A stretch of DNA of 64,000 nt, taken from contig FUZG01000003.1 in the NCBI GenBank assembly GCA_900168235.1, positions 332,605 to 396,604 of the forward strand. Direction: 5' to 3'. Both the position numbers and the translations under genes were made by a program. Source of the DNA: Lachnospiraceae bacterium (lineage in GTDB: Bacteria > Bacillota > Clostridia > Lachnospirales > Lachnospiraceae). Below the pieces are notes generated by a model. It worked only from the letters and a program-made list of their open reading frames with translations. It did not search any database and had not been told where the DNA came from. Positions within the stretch are counted from its first letter, which is position 1; the number at the start of each line of letters is the position of its first letter. Below are positions 53,836 to 62,117 of the stretch, piece after piece.

Positions 53836-54097
53836 TGCGGTTATCCGCATTTTTTTCATGTACATATTATAACCAGCCTAATCTACTCCCCAATTGTCAA
53901 CATGAAATTTTTGCGGATTGCCGCACTTTTTTCATGCACATATTATAGCAGGTCTAGTCTACATTGCAATCGTCAACATGATTTTTTCGCGGATAGCCGC
54001 ACTTTTTTCATGCACATATTATAACAGGCCTAGTCTACACCTCAATCGTTAGCATGAAATTTTTGCGGCTAACCGCATTTTTTTCATGAATACAAAT
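53836..54097 (-). repeat. 76-bp tandem array of promoters and palindromes
   Basis: Four palindromes GCGG-N4-CCGC at 53836, 53912, 53988 and 54064: exact period 76 bp. The arms are constant; the four central bases vary (TTAT, ATTG, ATAG, CTAA). The three full units each hold a minus-strand TATAAT (53866, 53942, 54018) with TTG 16 bp upstream, aimed at the ATPase gene. Unit 1 lies 20 bp before its ATG. Confidence 0.85.
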
Positions 54098-54547
54098 TGT
54101 AGGAATTTTTGAGAATTATTTGTTCTTTATTTATCAAAACTTATACTGCCAAATCTGGGGGATCTTTAACTTATTAATCCAAGTTAATTGTCAAATGATG
54201 ATCTAAAAACTGGTACTCGCGTCAAAAAAGATGTTTTAAAGCAAAATTTTGCACTTCCGAACCAGGCACCACAAAGGCACCAATTTTTTACAAATTATAT
54301 GAATCTATAACAATTTATATATGAGAAAAATTCACTGAGAACTCAGTATTTATGCGTAATTAAAGACATTTATAGATGTGTATGGAGATTTATGAAAATC
54401 GCTTTCCTTTATCAATGTTGTTTCATTTTCACCACCTAACTCCCTCTCTGAATGTTCGCTTCTTTTACAACAAAGCCGGCAATGTGCATTTTTTACACAT
54501 TACTTTCTTTTAATGTATACTTTGCCTCGCTTTTGAACTTTTCTCTG
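54098..54547. other. AT-rich stretch without a recognised gene
   Basis: Stops in all frames, no RNA gene or clear repeat seen beyond short direct matches (CCAGGCACCACAAAGGCACC near 54261). Probably eroded DNA upstream of the array. Confidence 0.5.
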
Positions 54548-54697
54548 TTACTTTCTCCCCATTTTCTTAGAGTATGCCTCAAGCTCCGTGACATCTATTC
54601 TCGCCGTCATAGATGTCGAGCATTTACAATCATCCGAAAAGTGACGGAACACGCCTTTTCTATAGTATGTCTCTCTATCAATTACTTTGTAGTTCAT
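54548..54697 (-). pseudogene. 5' fragment of a chloramphenicol O-acetyltransferase gene (catA)
   Basis: 49 codons from ATG 54697: MNYKVIDRETYYRKGVFRHF, then CSTSMTARIDVTELEAYSKK and stop. This matches the N-terminus of type-A chloramphenicol acetyltransferases. The catalytic His region (C-terminal) is absent, so there is no resistance function. It lies directly after the GNAT fragment. Confidence 0.75.
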
Positions 54698-54708
54698 ATG
54701 CATCACCC

Positions 54709-54979
54709 TTACAGTGTATGATAGTATGGACAGATATTTTCGTAATGTCCGTCTTTCATTCTGAAACCACCGGGGATCGTTCCAAGCTGAACAAATCCCA
54801 ATTCTTTTGCTTTTGACAAGCAATCCGTTACAAGCTTTTCTCCAATATGCTGACCACGGCATTTGGAACTTACCGCATAGCTTGCATTACAAATATGTCC
54901 GCATCTTCCCACGTTATTCGGATGCAGAATGTAAAGCCCCACTACCTGCCCATCACTTTATCCAACTGTAACTACTGCC
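54709..54979 (-). pseudogene. Decayed GNAT acetyltransferase
   Basis: Reads EAVVTVG, in-frame TAA, then SDGQVVGLYILHPNNVGRCG, NASYAVSSKCRGQHIGEKLV and finally KELGFVQLGTIPGGFRMKDG. The N-terminal part is missing, one nonsense codon is present, and about 25 residues appear deleted between the acetyl-CoA loop and FVQLG. Its upstream end abuts the neighbouring gene's stop. Confidence 0.7.
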
Positions 54980-54988
54980 TCACTATTA

Positions 54989-55735
54989 CTATTTCAACGC
55001 TTCACTCAGACTATTTGGGATTCCTCTCGGTCCTCTGACCGCGTAAATTCCGAACTCTTTTTTCATTTTGTCAAACGTAAATTCATCCGGTGCATACCTT
55101 TTCTGAAGTTTAATCTTCATAAGAGCGGTAATCTTCAAATTTTTATCCTCATACTCATAAGGGATATCTATCTCAGTAACCTTGCATTTATAAAGAACTG
55201 CCGATACAGATGATCCAACATACATAAATACTGTATCTCCCTTTATGATGCCAGCTCCCTGCTTCCAATCAATTTCATCCGTATTATCGAAAGCATGCTC
55301 AATATCGTAATACTTTGGATTTGCCGGAATTATCCACTCCTTTACCGGTCTGAACTTATCCTTTTTCTTCTTCGATGCAGTATTCATAAAACTTGTATCG
55401 ATCATATTGCATATATCATCATAAGGAACCGAACCATCAAGAAGAATCGTGATCCAACTGCCCTTATTCATATGATAGCCGGGTAGATAGCCTTTCTGCT
55501 TTAGCAAAATATCACGAAGCATCATATCATCAACTTTTACATCAATGATATCCACCCTCTCCGTTCCATGGAGCCCCAGCCTATCAGCATCAACATCCAT
55601 AATGATTACAAACCATTTACGATTATCATCATGCCTGTAAACTGCATAGTCCGGGTATCTTTTCCATAGGTATTCCGGATCAGCCTCATATTTTTTCTTT
55701 ATATAATTTGAAATCTCTTCTTTAATAGAAGCCAT
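54989..55735 (-). CDS. MmcQ/YjbR-family protein with C-terminal PUA/EVE-like domain
   Basis: 248 residues from ATG 55735, chosen because the 24-bp spacer repeat ends there; the frame is open to GTG 55753. The N-terminal ~110 residues fit MmcQ/YjbR (YLWKRYPDYAVYRHDDNRKW, GYHMNKGSWITILLDGSVPY). The C-terminal half opens with EWIIPANPKYYDIEHAF and KGDTVFMYVGSSVSAVLYKC, an EVE/PUA-like beta domain that often binds modified nucleotides. Function of the fusion unknown. Confidence 0.7.
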   Translation of the reverse strand: MASIKEEISNYIKKKYEADPEYLWKRYPDYAVYRHDDNRKWFVIIMDVDADRLGLHGTERVDIIDVKVDDMMLRDILLKQKGYLPGYHMNKGSWITILLDGSVPYDDICNMIDTSFMNTASKKKKDKFRPVKEWIIPANPKYYDIEHAFDNTDEIDWKQGAGIIKGDTVFMYVGSSVSAVLYKCKVTEIDIPYEYEDKNLKITALMKIKLQKRYAPDEFTFDKMKKEFGIYAVRGPRGIPNSLSEALK

Positions 55736-55756
55736 ACCATTCATCAAATACACTCA
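55733..55756 (-). repeat. 24-bp stop-to-start spacer repeat, copy 2
   Basis: Runs exactly from the flavodoxin TGA to the ATG at 55735. Differs from 51315-51338 at three positions. Confidence 0.75.
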
Positions 55757-56383
55757 CTTCCCATCCGGAAAACTTGTAAACGCCTCCCGCTCCTGCTCCG
55801 GCAAACCATATTTCTCCTTTGCGTCAGCGAATGCTTTCATCATAAAGGACATATTCCTGGCAAGATTTCTCATAGACTGTAATCCTTCTAGATCTTTCTT
55901 TACATCTTCTGCCGTAAAACCATGCACCTGATTCCAATAGGTACTCGACGCAACCGGCATGGAACTGATCGTGAAGTATTTATTCAGAACATCAAAAGAT
56001 GCAGTATTTCCACCTCTTCTACAACTCACAACAGCTGCACCAACCTTCATTTGTTTTGAAAATGATGTGCTGTAAAACAGACGATCCAAAAATGATAAAA
56101 TCGTTCCATTTGGAGATCCATAATAAACAGGACTTCCAACAACAAGACCGTCAGCTGATTCAAATTTAGCCGCAACCTCATTTACAAGATCATCGTTAAA
56201 AACGCACTTTCCATTCTTCCCACAATATCCGCAAGAAATACAGCCTCTTACAGCTTTATTTCCAACATGAAAAAGCTCCGTATCAACACCTTCTTCATGA
56301 AATATACTTATCATCTCAGCAAGCGCAGTTGCTGTGCAGCCATCAGCCTTCGGACTGCCATTTAATAAAACTACTTTAGCCAT
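55754..56383 (-). CDS. Flavodoxin-fold NADPH-dependent FMN reductase family protein
   Basis: 209 residues. VVLLNGSPKADGCTATAL is the FMN phosphate loop, SADGLVVGSPVYYGSPNGTI the second flavin loop. A CISCGYCGKNGKCVFNDD cluster sits between them, as in iron-sulfur flavoprotein-like members, although only some of these bind a cluster. GGAG precedes ATG 56383. It is upstream of the MmcQ gene across the 24-bp repeat. Confidence 0.85.
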   Translation of the reverse strand: MAKVVLLNGSPKADGCTATALAEMISIFHEEGVDTELFHVGNKAVRGCISCGYCGKNGKCVFNDDLVNEVAAKFESADGLVVGSPVYYGSPNGTILSFLDRLFYSTSFSKQMKVGAAVVSCRRGGNTASFDVLNKYFTISSMPVASSTYWNQVHGFTAEDVKKDLEGLQSMRNLARNMSFMMKAFADAKEKYGLPEQEREAFTSFPDGK

Positions 56384-56407
56384 TCAGAAATCTCCTATTC
56401 AGCTCAA

Positions 56408-56428
56408 CCATATAAACTTGAATTTAAC
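56408..56428 (-). repeat. Gene-end repeat GTTAAATTCAAGTTTATA, copy 1
   Basis: Minus-strand GTTAAATTCAAGTTTATATGG; the TAA is the stop of the methyltransferase pseudogene. Related copies at 57611-57628 (also containing a gene's TAA) and 59441-59458 (not at a stop). Confidence 0.6.
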
Positions 56429-57036
56429 GTTCAAAATCAAGCATCACAAGCTTCTTTCCATTTGGCAATGGCATCGCATCCTTTTTTAGCATATCAAATC
56501 CGATTTCATTCATAGCCATTACCAAAGATTGTTCCTCCATCTGATGATGTACAGCATCAAGACCGTCAAAAGAATGAAGATATGGGGAATCAGAAACCCA
56601 AGATTCTTCATCCGTATTTATTTGAATAATGCAGGATACATATCTGGCTCCAGTTTTAAGAATTCCCTTTTTGAACGGCTCAAGTCCTACATATTCTATT
56701 ACTAAATTTGCTATCACCAGTTCTGCCTCTGGCAAGATATCTGGTTCACAAGTCAATCCTTTTACATTCAAGAATGTCCTCCATGAATGAATATCGTTTT
56801 TTTACGTTATCCAAATATGCATTGTTAATATCAATCCCGTATATTTTGCTGTACTTTTTCAAATTTACATGTTCAAGGCCATTTCCACCGGCAACTCCGA
56901 ATACAATAGCCGATGTTACCGGATATGCTTCAAACTGAAACTTCATCATTTTGTTCATAGCCTGAAGTTGATTTACGTAAGAAAGACTCATATGATTTTC
57001 ATAATCAGATAAACTGATTTCTTCCCATGGATTCAT
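56424..57036 (-). pseudogene. Frameshifted class I SAM-dependent methyltransferase
   Basis: The first frame (57036 to 56746) starts MNPWEEISLSDYENHMSLSY and holds the SAM loop AIVFGVAGGNGLEHVN, ending ...ECKRIDL then TGA. The second frame (to 56424) carries CEPDILPEAELVIANLVIEY and a C-terminal strand (GKKLVMLDFER). The two halves match one ~200-residue enzyme, so a frameshift near 56750-56765 breaks it. A sequencing error cannot be excluded. GGAG precedes the ATG. Confidence 0.75.
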
Positions 57037-57087
57037 AATTCTATCACTCCTACAAACTCCGATTTAATTGCTTAAATGATCCTGTCT

Positions 57088-57561
57088 TTAAAAGCTTAAT
57101 TTTTCAAAAGTACCTTCATCTATGTTTAGGGAAATGTCAAATTCCGCTTTTTCACGAGATACAATCTTGATTCTATTTTCTCCCTTTTTGACTGCAACAG
57201 TTTTAGTTCCTTCCAATGTCTCTTCTTCTGTACATTCTGCAATGGTATCAAGTTGTCCATCTGGAGAAATAAACACAACCTTTACATTTCCAACATTAAG
57301 CGCCATATCAAAATTTACTTGTATCTCAGATTCTGTCTCAGTATTGTAAGTCCATACCGTATCCATTCCATCCATTCCATGCACAGATGCAGTAAAACTA
57401 GAGTCCTCTATATTTTGTTCTATATCCTTGTAGTAATTAAAACTATTACCCTCGCTTGCTATTTTAGTATCATTTTCATAAATCTCAGCCATAGGATTTG
57501 CCCCACATGCTACCAATAGACACGAAGCTAATAAAACTCCGAACATTTCACTTTTACGCAT
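57088..57561 (-). CDS. Hypothetical lipoprotein (157 aa)
   Basis: Start ATG 57561, chosen because GGAGG lies about 9 bp upstream; ATG 57567 is too close to it. Lipobox LLVACG gives Cys at about residue 19. The mature part looks beta-rich (TVWTYNTETESEIQVNFDMA; GTKTVAVKKGENRIKIVS), like a small Ig-type domain. No family recognised. Surface lipoprotein of unknown role. Confidence 0.7.
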   Translation of the reverse strand: MRKSEMFGVLLASCLLVACGANPMAEIYENDTKIASEGNSFNYYKDIEQNIEDSSFTASVHGMDGMDTVWTYNTETESEIQVNFDMALNVGNVKVVFISPDGQLDTIAECTEEETLEGTKTVAVKKGENRIKIVSREKAEFDISLNIDEGTFEKLSF

Positions 57562-57623
57562 AATCATTCCTCCAAAACCATTAAATAACCTCCATCACAG
57601 AGGTTGTTTCTATAAATTTGAAT

Positions 57624-58223
57624 TTAACACTCCGGCTGTTGGCCTTCATGTGTTTTCCATGCACATTCTGTTATTCTCATATCTGTGAATGTTGCTTTAA
57701 ACCTAGAATCCTCTGGACTGCAGGCATAAATACCAAAACTAATTTTTCCTGCACCTTCCCACATATGGCACACTCGCATCTGTGTAAAATTCTCACCATC
57801 ACTAGAACACTCAATGCAGTAATCGTCCTCTCTTCGGCTAAATCGATACCACATTGTCTTTACATCAGCAGAAATCGCTGTGGTTGCCCAGTCAGAAAAA
57901 CCATGATTGGTAACTACTGAACCAAGATGCTGAAAATTTTCATTCTCATACTCTACAGAAGCTTTCAACCAATTCTCAGAATCCAAATACATTACAATCC
58001 CGCACTGATCAAAACGGTGATGGCTGTCACTATAATCTGTTTTAACAATGAACGAAAAGAATTTTTCATCAGTTTCCATCTGTAGTACAGGGGCATTATC
58101 ATTACGGAAGTGATAATATGTCCGTTGCCACAAATCTGTGTGCGAATCGGTGATAATATCAATACGATCGTTAGTTATATTGTAATCCTTTGGCTCTCTT
58201 GTCCATTTCATATTTTCAATCAT
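57624..58223 (-). CDS. DUF1349 family (concanavalin-like) protein
   Basis: 199 residues, no signal peptide. The pattern DLWQRTYYHFRNDNAPVLQM, DQCGIVMYLDSENWLKASVE and YRFSRREDDYCIECSSDGEN is that of DUF1349/YesU-like jelly-roll proteins related to glycoside hydrolase family 43 accessory domains. Probably binds a sugar; activity unknown. GAGG precedes ATG 58223. The stop lies in the gene-end repeat copy 2 (57611-57628). Confidence 0.75.
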   Translation of the reverse strand: MIENMKWTREPKDYNITNDRIDIITDSHTDLWQRTYYHFRNDNAPVLQMETDEKFFSFIVKTDYSDSHHRFDQCGIVMYLDSENWLKASVEYENENFQHLGSVVTNHGFSDWATTAISADVKTMWYRFSRREDDYCIECSSDGENFTQMRVCHMWEGAGKISFGIYACSPEDSRFKATFTDMRITECAWKTHEGQQPEC

Positions 58224-58383
58224 TTTCTTGCTTCCTCACAAAAATCTTCCTCTCACAAGAACAATGTCAGGAAAAACGAATAAATAAAAGTCATATAGAT
58301 GTGATCCGCTCATAAGGTCCGGGACATCGACAAGCAGTTTTCAATTCCTCCACCACAATCAAGAGAATTCATAACTACCTTAA

Positions 58384-58749
58384 TCACAGCACCGTATATC
58401 CTTCAGAAATCAATGCCTCCAATGCTCGATCAAAATTCTCTTCCTTCACAAGAATGTAATCCGTGTTATATGTAGAAACTGCGAAGATTCCGATTTTATG
58501 CTCTGCAAGGATTCCTGAAATTTTTGATAAAATCCCAATTAATGAAAAATCGAGAACTCCCTGTATACGAAATCCCCGCCAACCATCATCACGTTCAACC
58601 GACTCTAACGGAACATCTTCTGTTTTACAAACTAGCGAAAGCTCTTCATCCGTCTTTCCAATAAAATAAAAATCCGATGTCAGGTCTATATCTGATAATT
58701 CCTTCACTTTACAAACAGACAACTTATAATCTATTACTTTCAGTTCCAT
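58384..58749 (-). CDS. ACT-domain protein
   Basis: 121 residues from ATG 58749 (GGGGG upstream). Two ACT-like halves: ELKVIDYKLSVCKVKELSDI with FIGKTDEELSLVC, then FRIQGVLDFSLIGILSKISG with GIFAVSTYNTDYILVKEENF. Stand-alone proteins of this kind bind amino acids; target unknown. Confidence 0.8.
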   Translation of the reverse strand: MELKVIDYKLSVCKVKELSDIDLTSDFYFIGKTDEELSLVCKTEDVPLESVERDDGWRGFRIQGVLDFSLIGILSKISGILAEHKIGIFAVSTYNTDYILVKEENFDRALEALISEGYTVL

Positions 58750-58872
58750 TTTGCTGACCCCCATCAATATAGCCACAATTACAATGTATGACTTTTCTTA
58801 TTTCCATGACCATACCACCCTTACAAATCAACTTAAAGTTATACTATCAGAACATAGAAAGCCTTCTCCTTA

Positions 58873-59433
58873 TCAGAAAGCATCTTGCATCTCGAAATCA
58901 TATCCTGCCTCTTCCAGTTTTTTATTTATTCTTTTCTTTGCTTCGTCTGAACAATATGCATACGCACCTTCACACTGAGGATATGCTATAACAACATCTT
59001 CATCCAAAAAGTTCTCCTGATAACACATAGCCACATGCCGGAATCCGATTTTGTCCTTTTCCCCGCCTGCCTGATACTGATAAGCCAGACAGTATTCGCC
59101 CCTGTCTGTTTTAATTTCATAAACAGAATATTGATGTTTATAACCATTGCTCAGAGATTTTATTTCTGACCCTATCGAATTATTTGATACCATTTTTCCT
59201 TGATACAGGCTCAATATCTCCTGAATACCCACGTCCAAGTCATCAGAGTTCTCCTGCAGATCTGCTGCAAACAATGACTTGATATTATCTGCATCTCCGC
59301 TTTCAATTGCGGTAATCATGCTGTTAAAATACTTCTCATCATATTTTGCAGTATGCATATAAAAATCATCACCACAACCTGTCAGCAACAGACCACAAAC
59401 CCAAATTAATAATATTCCAAAAAATCTTTTCAT
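58873..59433 (-). CDS. DUF5104-like lipoprotein
   Basis: 186 residues from ATG 59433, behind GGAG. Lipobox LLTGCG (Cys about 21). The mature part starts KYFNSMITAIESGDADNIKS and resembles DUF5104/NTF2-like extracellular proteins of Lachnospiraceae. Two late Cys pairs (CYQENF, CEGAYAYC). Function unknown. Confidence 0.7.
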   Translation of the reverse strand: MKRFFGILLIWVCGLLLTGCGDDFYMHTAKYDEKYFNSMITAIESGDADNIKSLFAADLQENSDDLDVGIQEILSLYQGKMVSNNSIGSEIKSLSNGYKHQYSVYEIKTDRGEYCLAYQYQAGGEKDKIGFRHVAMCYQENFLDEDVVIAYPQCEGAYAYCSDEAKKRINKKLEEAGYDFEMQDAF

Positions 59434-59498
59434 CACTACTCCATATAAACTTGAATTTGTGCGATTAACTTCCGATTTAACTGTGCATACTATTTAAA

Positions 59499-59525
59499 AG
59501 CGGCAAGTCTATGTAACTTACCGCC
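59499..59525 (-). terminator. Terminator of the methyltransferase at 59534
   Basis: GCGGTAAGT / ACTTGCCGC stem with one G-U, followed on the minus strand by TTTTAAAT. Confidence 0.7.
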
Positions 59526-59533
59526 CATAATCA

Positions 59534-60307
59534 TCAACTTATCTTCTTTGCAACGATGAGATATCTGTGGATTGTACCTTCTACAAATCCATTCTTATCA
59601 ATCTCTTCCTGCATTTCAAGAAGCTTGTCAAAGCATTTATCTACAGAAAATCCTGGGAACTCCCATTCTATGATGTGAGCAAACCAGACAAAAGCACCAA
59701 CATCATAAAAGCGAATTGGTCTGAATGTTTCCTCTGCTCTGACAACCTGTAGTCCTGCAACCTCGAACTTTTTCTTCTGAATAGATAGTTCAAGCTCTGG
59801 GAATGGCTTTGGCACATCAGGCAGGACCATCTTTACAAGGTCTCTGTCATTCTCACCGCCCACCTGCTCAGTAATGAATAATCCGTTTGGTCTCAGCAGT
59901 CTGGCTGTTTCTACAGGATCAAAGTCGCCATGTCTATTTATAATCATGTCAAAAGAGCTATCTGCAAAAGGAACCTTTGAAGCATCATCACAAGACTTGA
60001 AATCAATTCCAAGCGGCAGCAATTCATTCTTGCATAGCTCAACATTTGGTGCGTAACCTTCTGTAGCCGCAGTGTTGCTATAAGGATGTCCAAGAGATAA
60101 AAGGAACTCTCCACCGCCTGTATCAAAATCCAACAGTTTCATACTGTCTATGCGATTCTCGTCAATTATCTGCTTATAGTCCCAAGGAAGATCTTCCTCC
60201 TCTTCATATCTGTCATGAATATGAGAAAAATCCCAACCATGTATATGAGCTATCTTCTCCTCTGCTTCCCAATCTTTTCTTAATTCTGTTATTCTTTCTG
60301 TATTCAT
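59534..60307 (-). CDS. Class I SAM-dependent methyltransferase
   Basis: 257 residues. The SAM loop is LLDFDTGGGEFLLSL, with a second motif (FADSSFDMIINRHGDFDPVE) and LRPNGLFITEQVGGEN. It resembles UbiE/YcgJ-type methyltransferases of small molecules. GGAG precedes ATG 60307. An 75-bp two-part inverted repeat lies 40 bp upstream and would be in the 5' UTR. Confidence 0.85.
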   Translation of the reverse strand: MNTERITELRKDWEAEEKIAHIHGWDFSHIHDRYEEEEDLPWDYKQIIDENRIDSMKLLDFDTGGGEFLLSLGHPYSNTAATEGYAPNVELCKNELLPLGIDFKSCDDASKVPFADSSFDMIINRHGDFDPVETARLLRPNGLFITEQVGGENDRDLVKMVLPDVPKPFPELELSIQKKKFEVAGLQVVRAEETFRPIRFYDVGAFVWFAHIIEWEFPGFSVDKCFDKLLEMQEEIDKNGFVEGTIHRYLIVAKKIS

Positions 60308-60347
60308 ATCTGCTCCTTTTCAAATAATTGTTTATAGTCTTATTTGT

Positions 60348-60422
60348 TCGGTGCAGTATGTGACAGCAAAACATTTCCATTAACCTCGGTACAACCTGCT
60401 GTCAGCACTAAAACTGCACCGA
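60348..60422 (-). repeat. Long two-part inverted repeat in the methyltransferase leader
   Basis: Outer arms TCGGTGCAGT (60348-60357) and ACTGCACCGA (60413-60422); inner arms TGACAGCA (60361-60368) and TGCTGTCA (60397-60404). 18 pairs with short asymmetric bulges and a 28-nt loop. No T tract. Candidate structured leader or small mobile repeat. Confidence 0.65.
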
Positions 60423-60614
60423 GTAGTTATCTCGTATTCTCATGATTACCTCCCATATGACCTCTATTTATCCAGATTGTCACAACAATGAATATTATAC
60501 TAAGCTCAAAAAAGTGCAATTACTTGTTTTCTGAAAATCTTTAGTCGTTTATGCTGCAATATAACTACTTCTACAAACTTGAAGTAATTTTTCACGTAAG
60601 GAACGCGAAGTTTC

Positions 60615-60803
60615 TCAACATTCCAAATAACAAACCATTTGCAAATCATAAGGTTCGTCATCTGCAATTCTTTTTATGGGACAGTCTGTCAGTTTGCCGC
60701 CCATAGCTTTGTAAAATGCAATGGTTTCTTCTGAAGAACATGCAGAAATATATAACGCCTGAGCTCCTGCTTTTCGGGCCTCTTCTTTGCCCTTCTCAGT
60801 GAA
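60615..60803 (-). pseudogene. 3' fragment of a GNAT acetyltransferase
   Basis: Reads FTEKGKEEARKAGAQALYIS, SSEETIAFYKAMGGKLTD and DEPYDLQMVCYLEC then TGA: the C-terminal third of a GNAT enzyme. Its upstream part has been replaced by the AbiEii fragment; the join is near TATTCACTGAG at about 60800. Confidence 0.75.
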
Positions 60804-61210
60804 TAGTTGATCTCTATCTTGATCATATCTCTATTACCAGCCGCATTCACATAATTATAATGAAATGCGTCCAAGCTGTGACTGAATCTTGATGCCTCAG
60901 AGAGAGAATATCCTTGCTCCGACATAAATCCCTTCAGGATCTCCGTCAGACGTTCTCTTTCATTTACCGTTTCTTCTCTTGTCAGATTTGGAACAAAATC
61001 CAAATCTATATCAACTGACAATCTTGGAAGGTTAAAAACAGTCAGATTTATTGCCGTTCCACCCTTAAGCAACAGATGTTCACGCATATATTCATGCGTA
61101 TTTAAAAAATCAAGAATTGTCCGCAATCGAAGAACCTTCTCAAATGTATCGCGATTAAAGCCATATTCCCGAGCTCTTACATCAAGCTCTCTTCTATTAA
61201 ATTGCGGAAT
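60689..61210 (-). pseudogene. Truncated AbiEii/AbiGii-type nucleotidyltransferase toxin
   Basis: FNRRELDVRAREYGFNRDTF then HLLLKGGTAINLTVFNLPRL and SVDIDLDF hold the GGT...DxD nucleotidyltransferase core. The homologous part ends at IEINYSL (about 60800), where the frame runs out of register into the GNAT fragment. No ATG is seen at the expected start; an ATT at 61208-61210 lies 7 bp after GGAGGG, and TTG 61126 is the first conventional start. Upstream is the antitoxin-like gene, overlapping by its stop. Confidence 0.75.
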
Positions 61211-61714
61211 CTTCTAGCCCTCCATTTTTTATACTCTTAATATTCTTTGGATAGACCAACTTCCATTCGCCGGAATAAGCAGGCTCATTTATACCAGTTG
61301 TCAGATATCGTTTTGAATCTCCGCTCCTATCCTTACACATCTTTATAAAATCATCGCTTATGCCCAGTTCCCTCTGATATTCACTAAAGATAAAACCTGT
61401 CTTCTGATATAAAAAGGCATTGTCATATAAGGCCAGATACTTTAACATTTTTGTTTCATCAATACTGTTCGCAGACACGAGACATGAAAGCACCTCTTCC
61501 AGCCCGGCAATGAGATTCATATCCTTTATGGAGTCCGTTATCGTCCGCTCCTTATCCGTAATCCTCACGCCACCGCCAAATTCCGGAAAAACTACACCTT
61601 CCTTCATCTGTTCTTTTACATAATGATAAGTGTACCCATCAAATTCAAAGTCTTCAATCTAATTCAATGTTTTCATCCAAAAACTTTTCTAATTCTTTGC
61701 GTTTAACAAGCTTT
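61197..61714 (-). pseudogene. Frameshifted AbiEi-type antitoxin
   Basis: The main frame (to 61607) reads GVVFPEFGGGVRITDKERTI, DKERTITDSIKDMNLIAGLE and a C-terminal domain as in AbiEi-like cognate antitoxins. In the same frame upstream are FEFDGYTYHYVKEQ codons as far as a TAG; the preceding part (KRKELEKFLDENIELD) is in another frame, so there is a frameshift near 61655. The wHTH N-terminus is eroded. It pairs with the broken AbiEii downstream. Confidence 0.65.
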
Positions 61715-62117
61715 TTCCTCCCACAATACAGCACAAAGCTGCACCATTACGATAGTTGTGGCTGGACAGAAGTATCTCCGCACTTTTTCGTCGCCCTTTA
61801 TTCCTAAAATAAAAAGAATAAGTTTCGGAGGTGACGTGACCGCTCAGCTTTCGCTTCATCGCGTGTGTTCCGATGGCTACGATCCGGAAGCAAACCGGAT
61901 CCGTGCAGGTAATGTGCCTGATGAATGACTTATTCAGTTATCAATGTTCACTGAGAGTCATTCATCACTGCTGATGTATTCCTCTCATTTGGTAGCCGAT
62001 GGGAGGGATATTTTTACAACCAGATTTGGAATTTTTTATGAAAGCTGATAATCAGCGGCAAGATGTGACGTTAAAGATATTGTTTTTAGGATTTCTACAT
62101 CTAGAAGAATAAAAATA
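61715..62117. other. Gene-poor stretch left of the second DUF4143 array
   Basis: No full gene. On the plus strand 61826-61926 reads SFGGDVTAQLSLHRVCSDGY and DPEANRIRAGNVPDE before a stop, which could be a C-terminal remnant of an unknown gene. Otherwise nothing recognised. Confidence 0.4.

Noticed and set aside
53836..54097. CRISPR array.
   Set aside because: The whole 76-bp unit is repeated, not a short repeat with unique spacers; each unit carries a promoter; no cas genes are nearby.
56384..59460. Integron attC sites between small accessory genes (GTTRRRY-like GTTAAAT and GTTGAGC seen).
   Set aside because: The motifs are in the same orientation, without the paired inverse core and L boxes, spacers are often too short, and no integron integrase is in the window.
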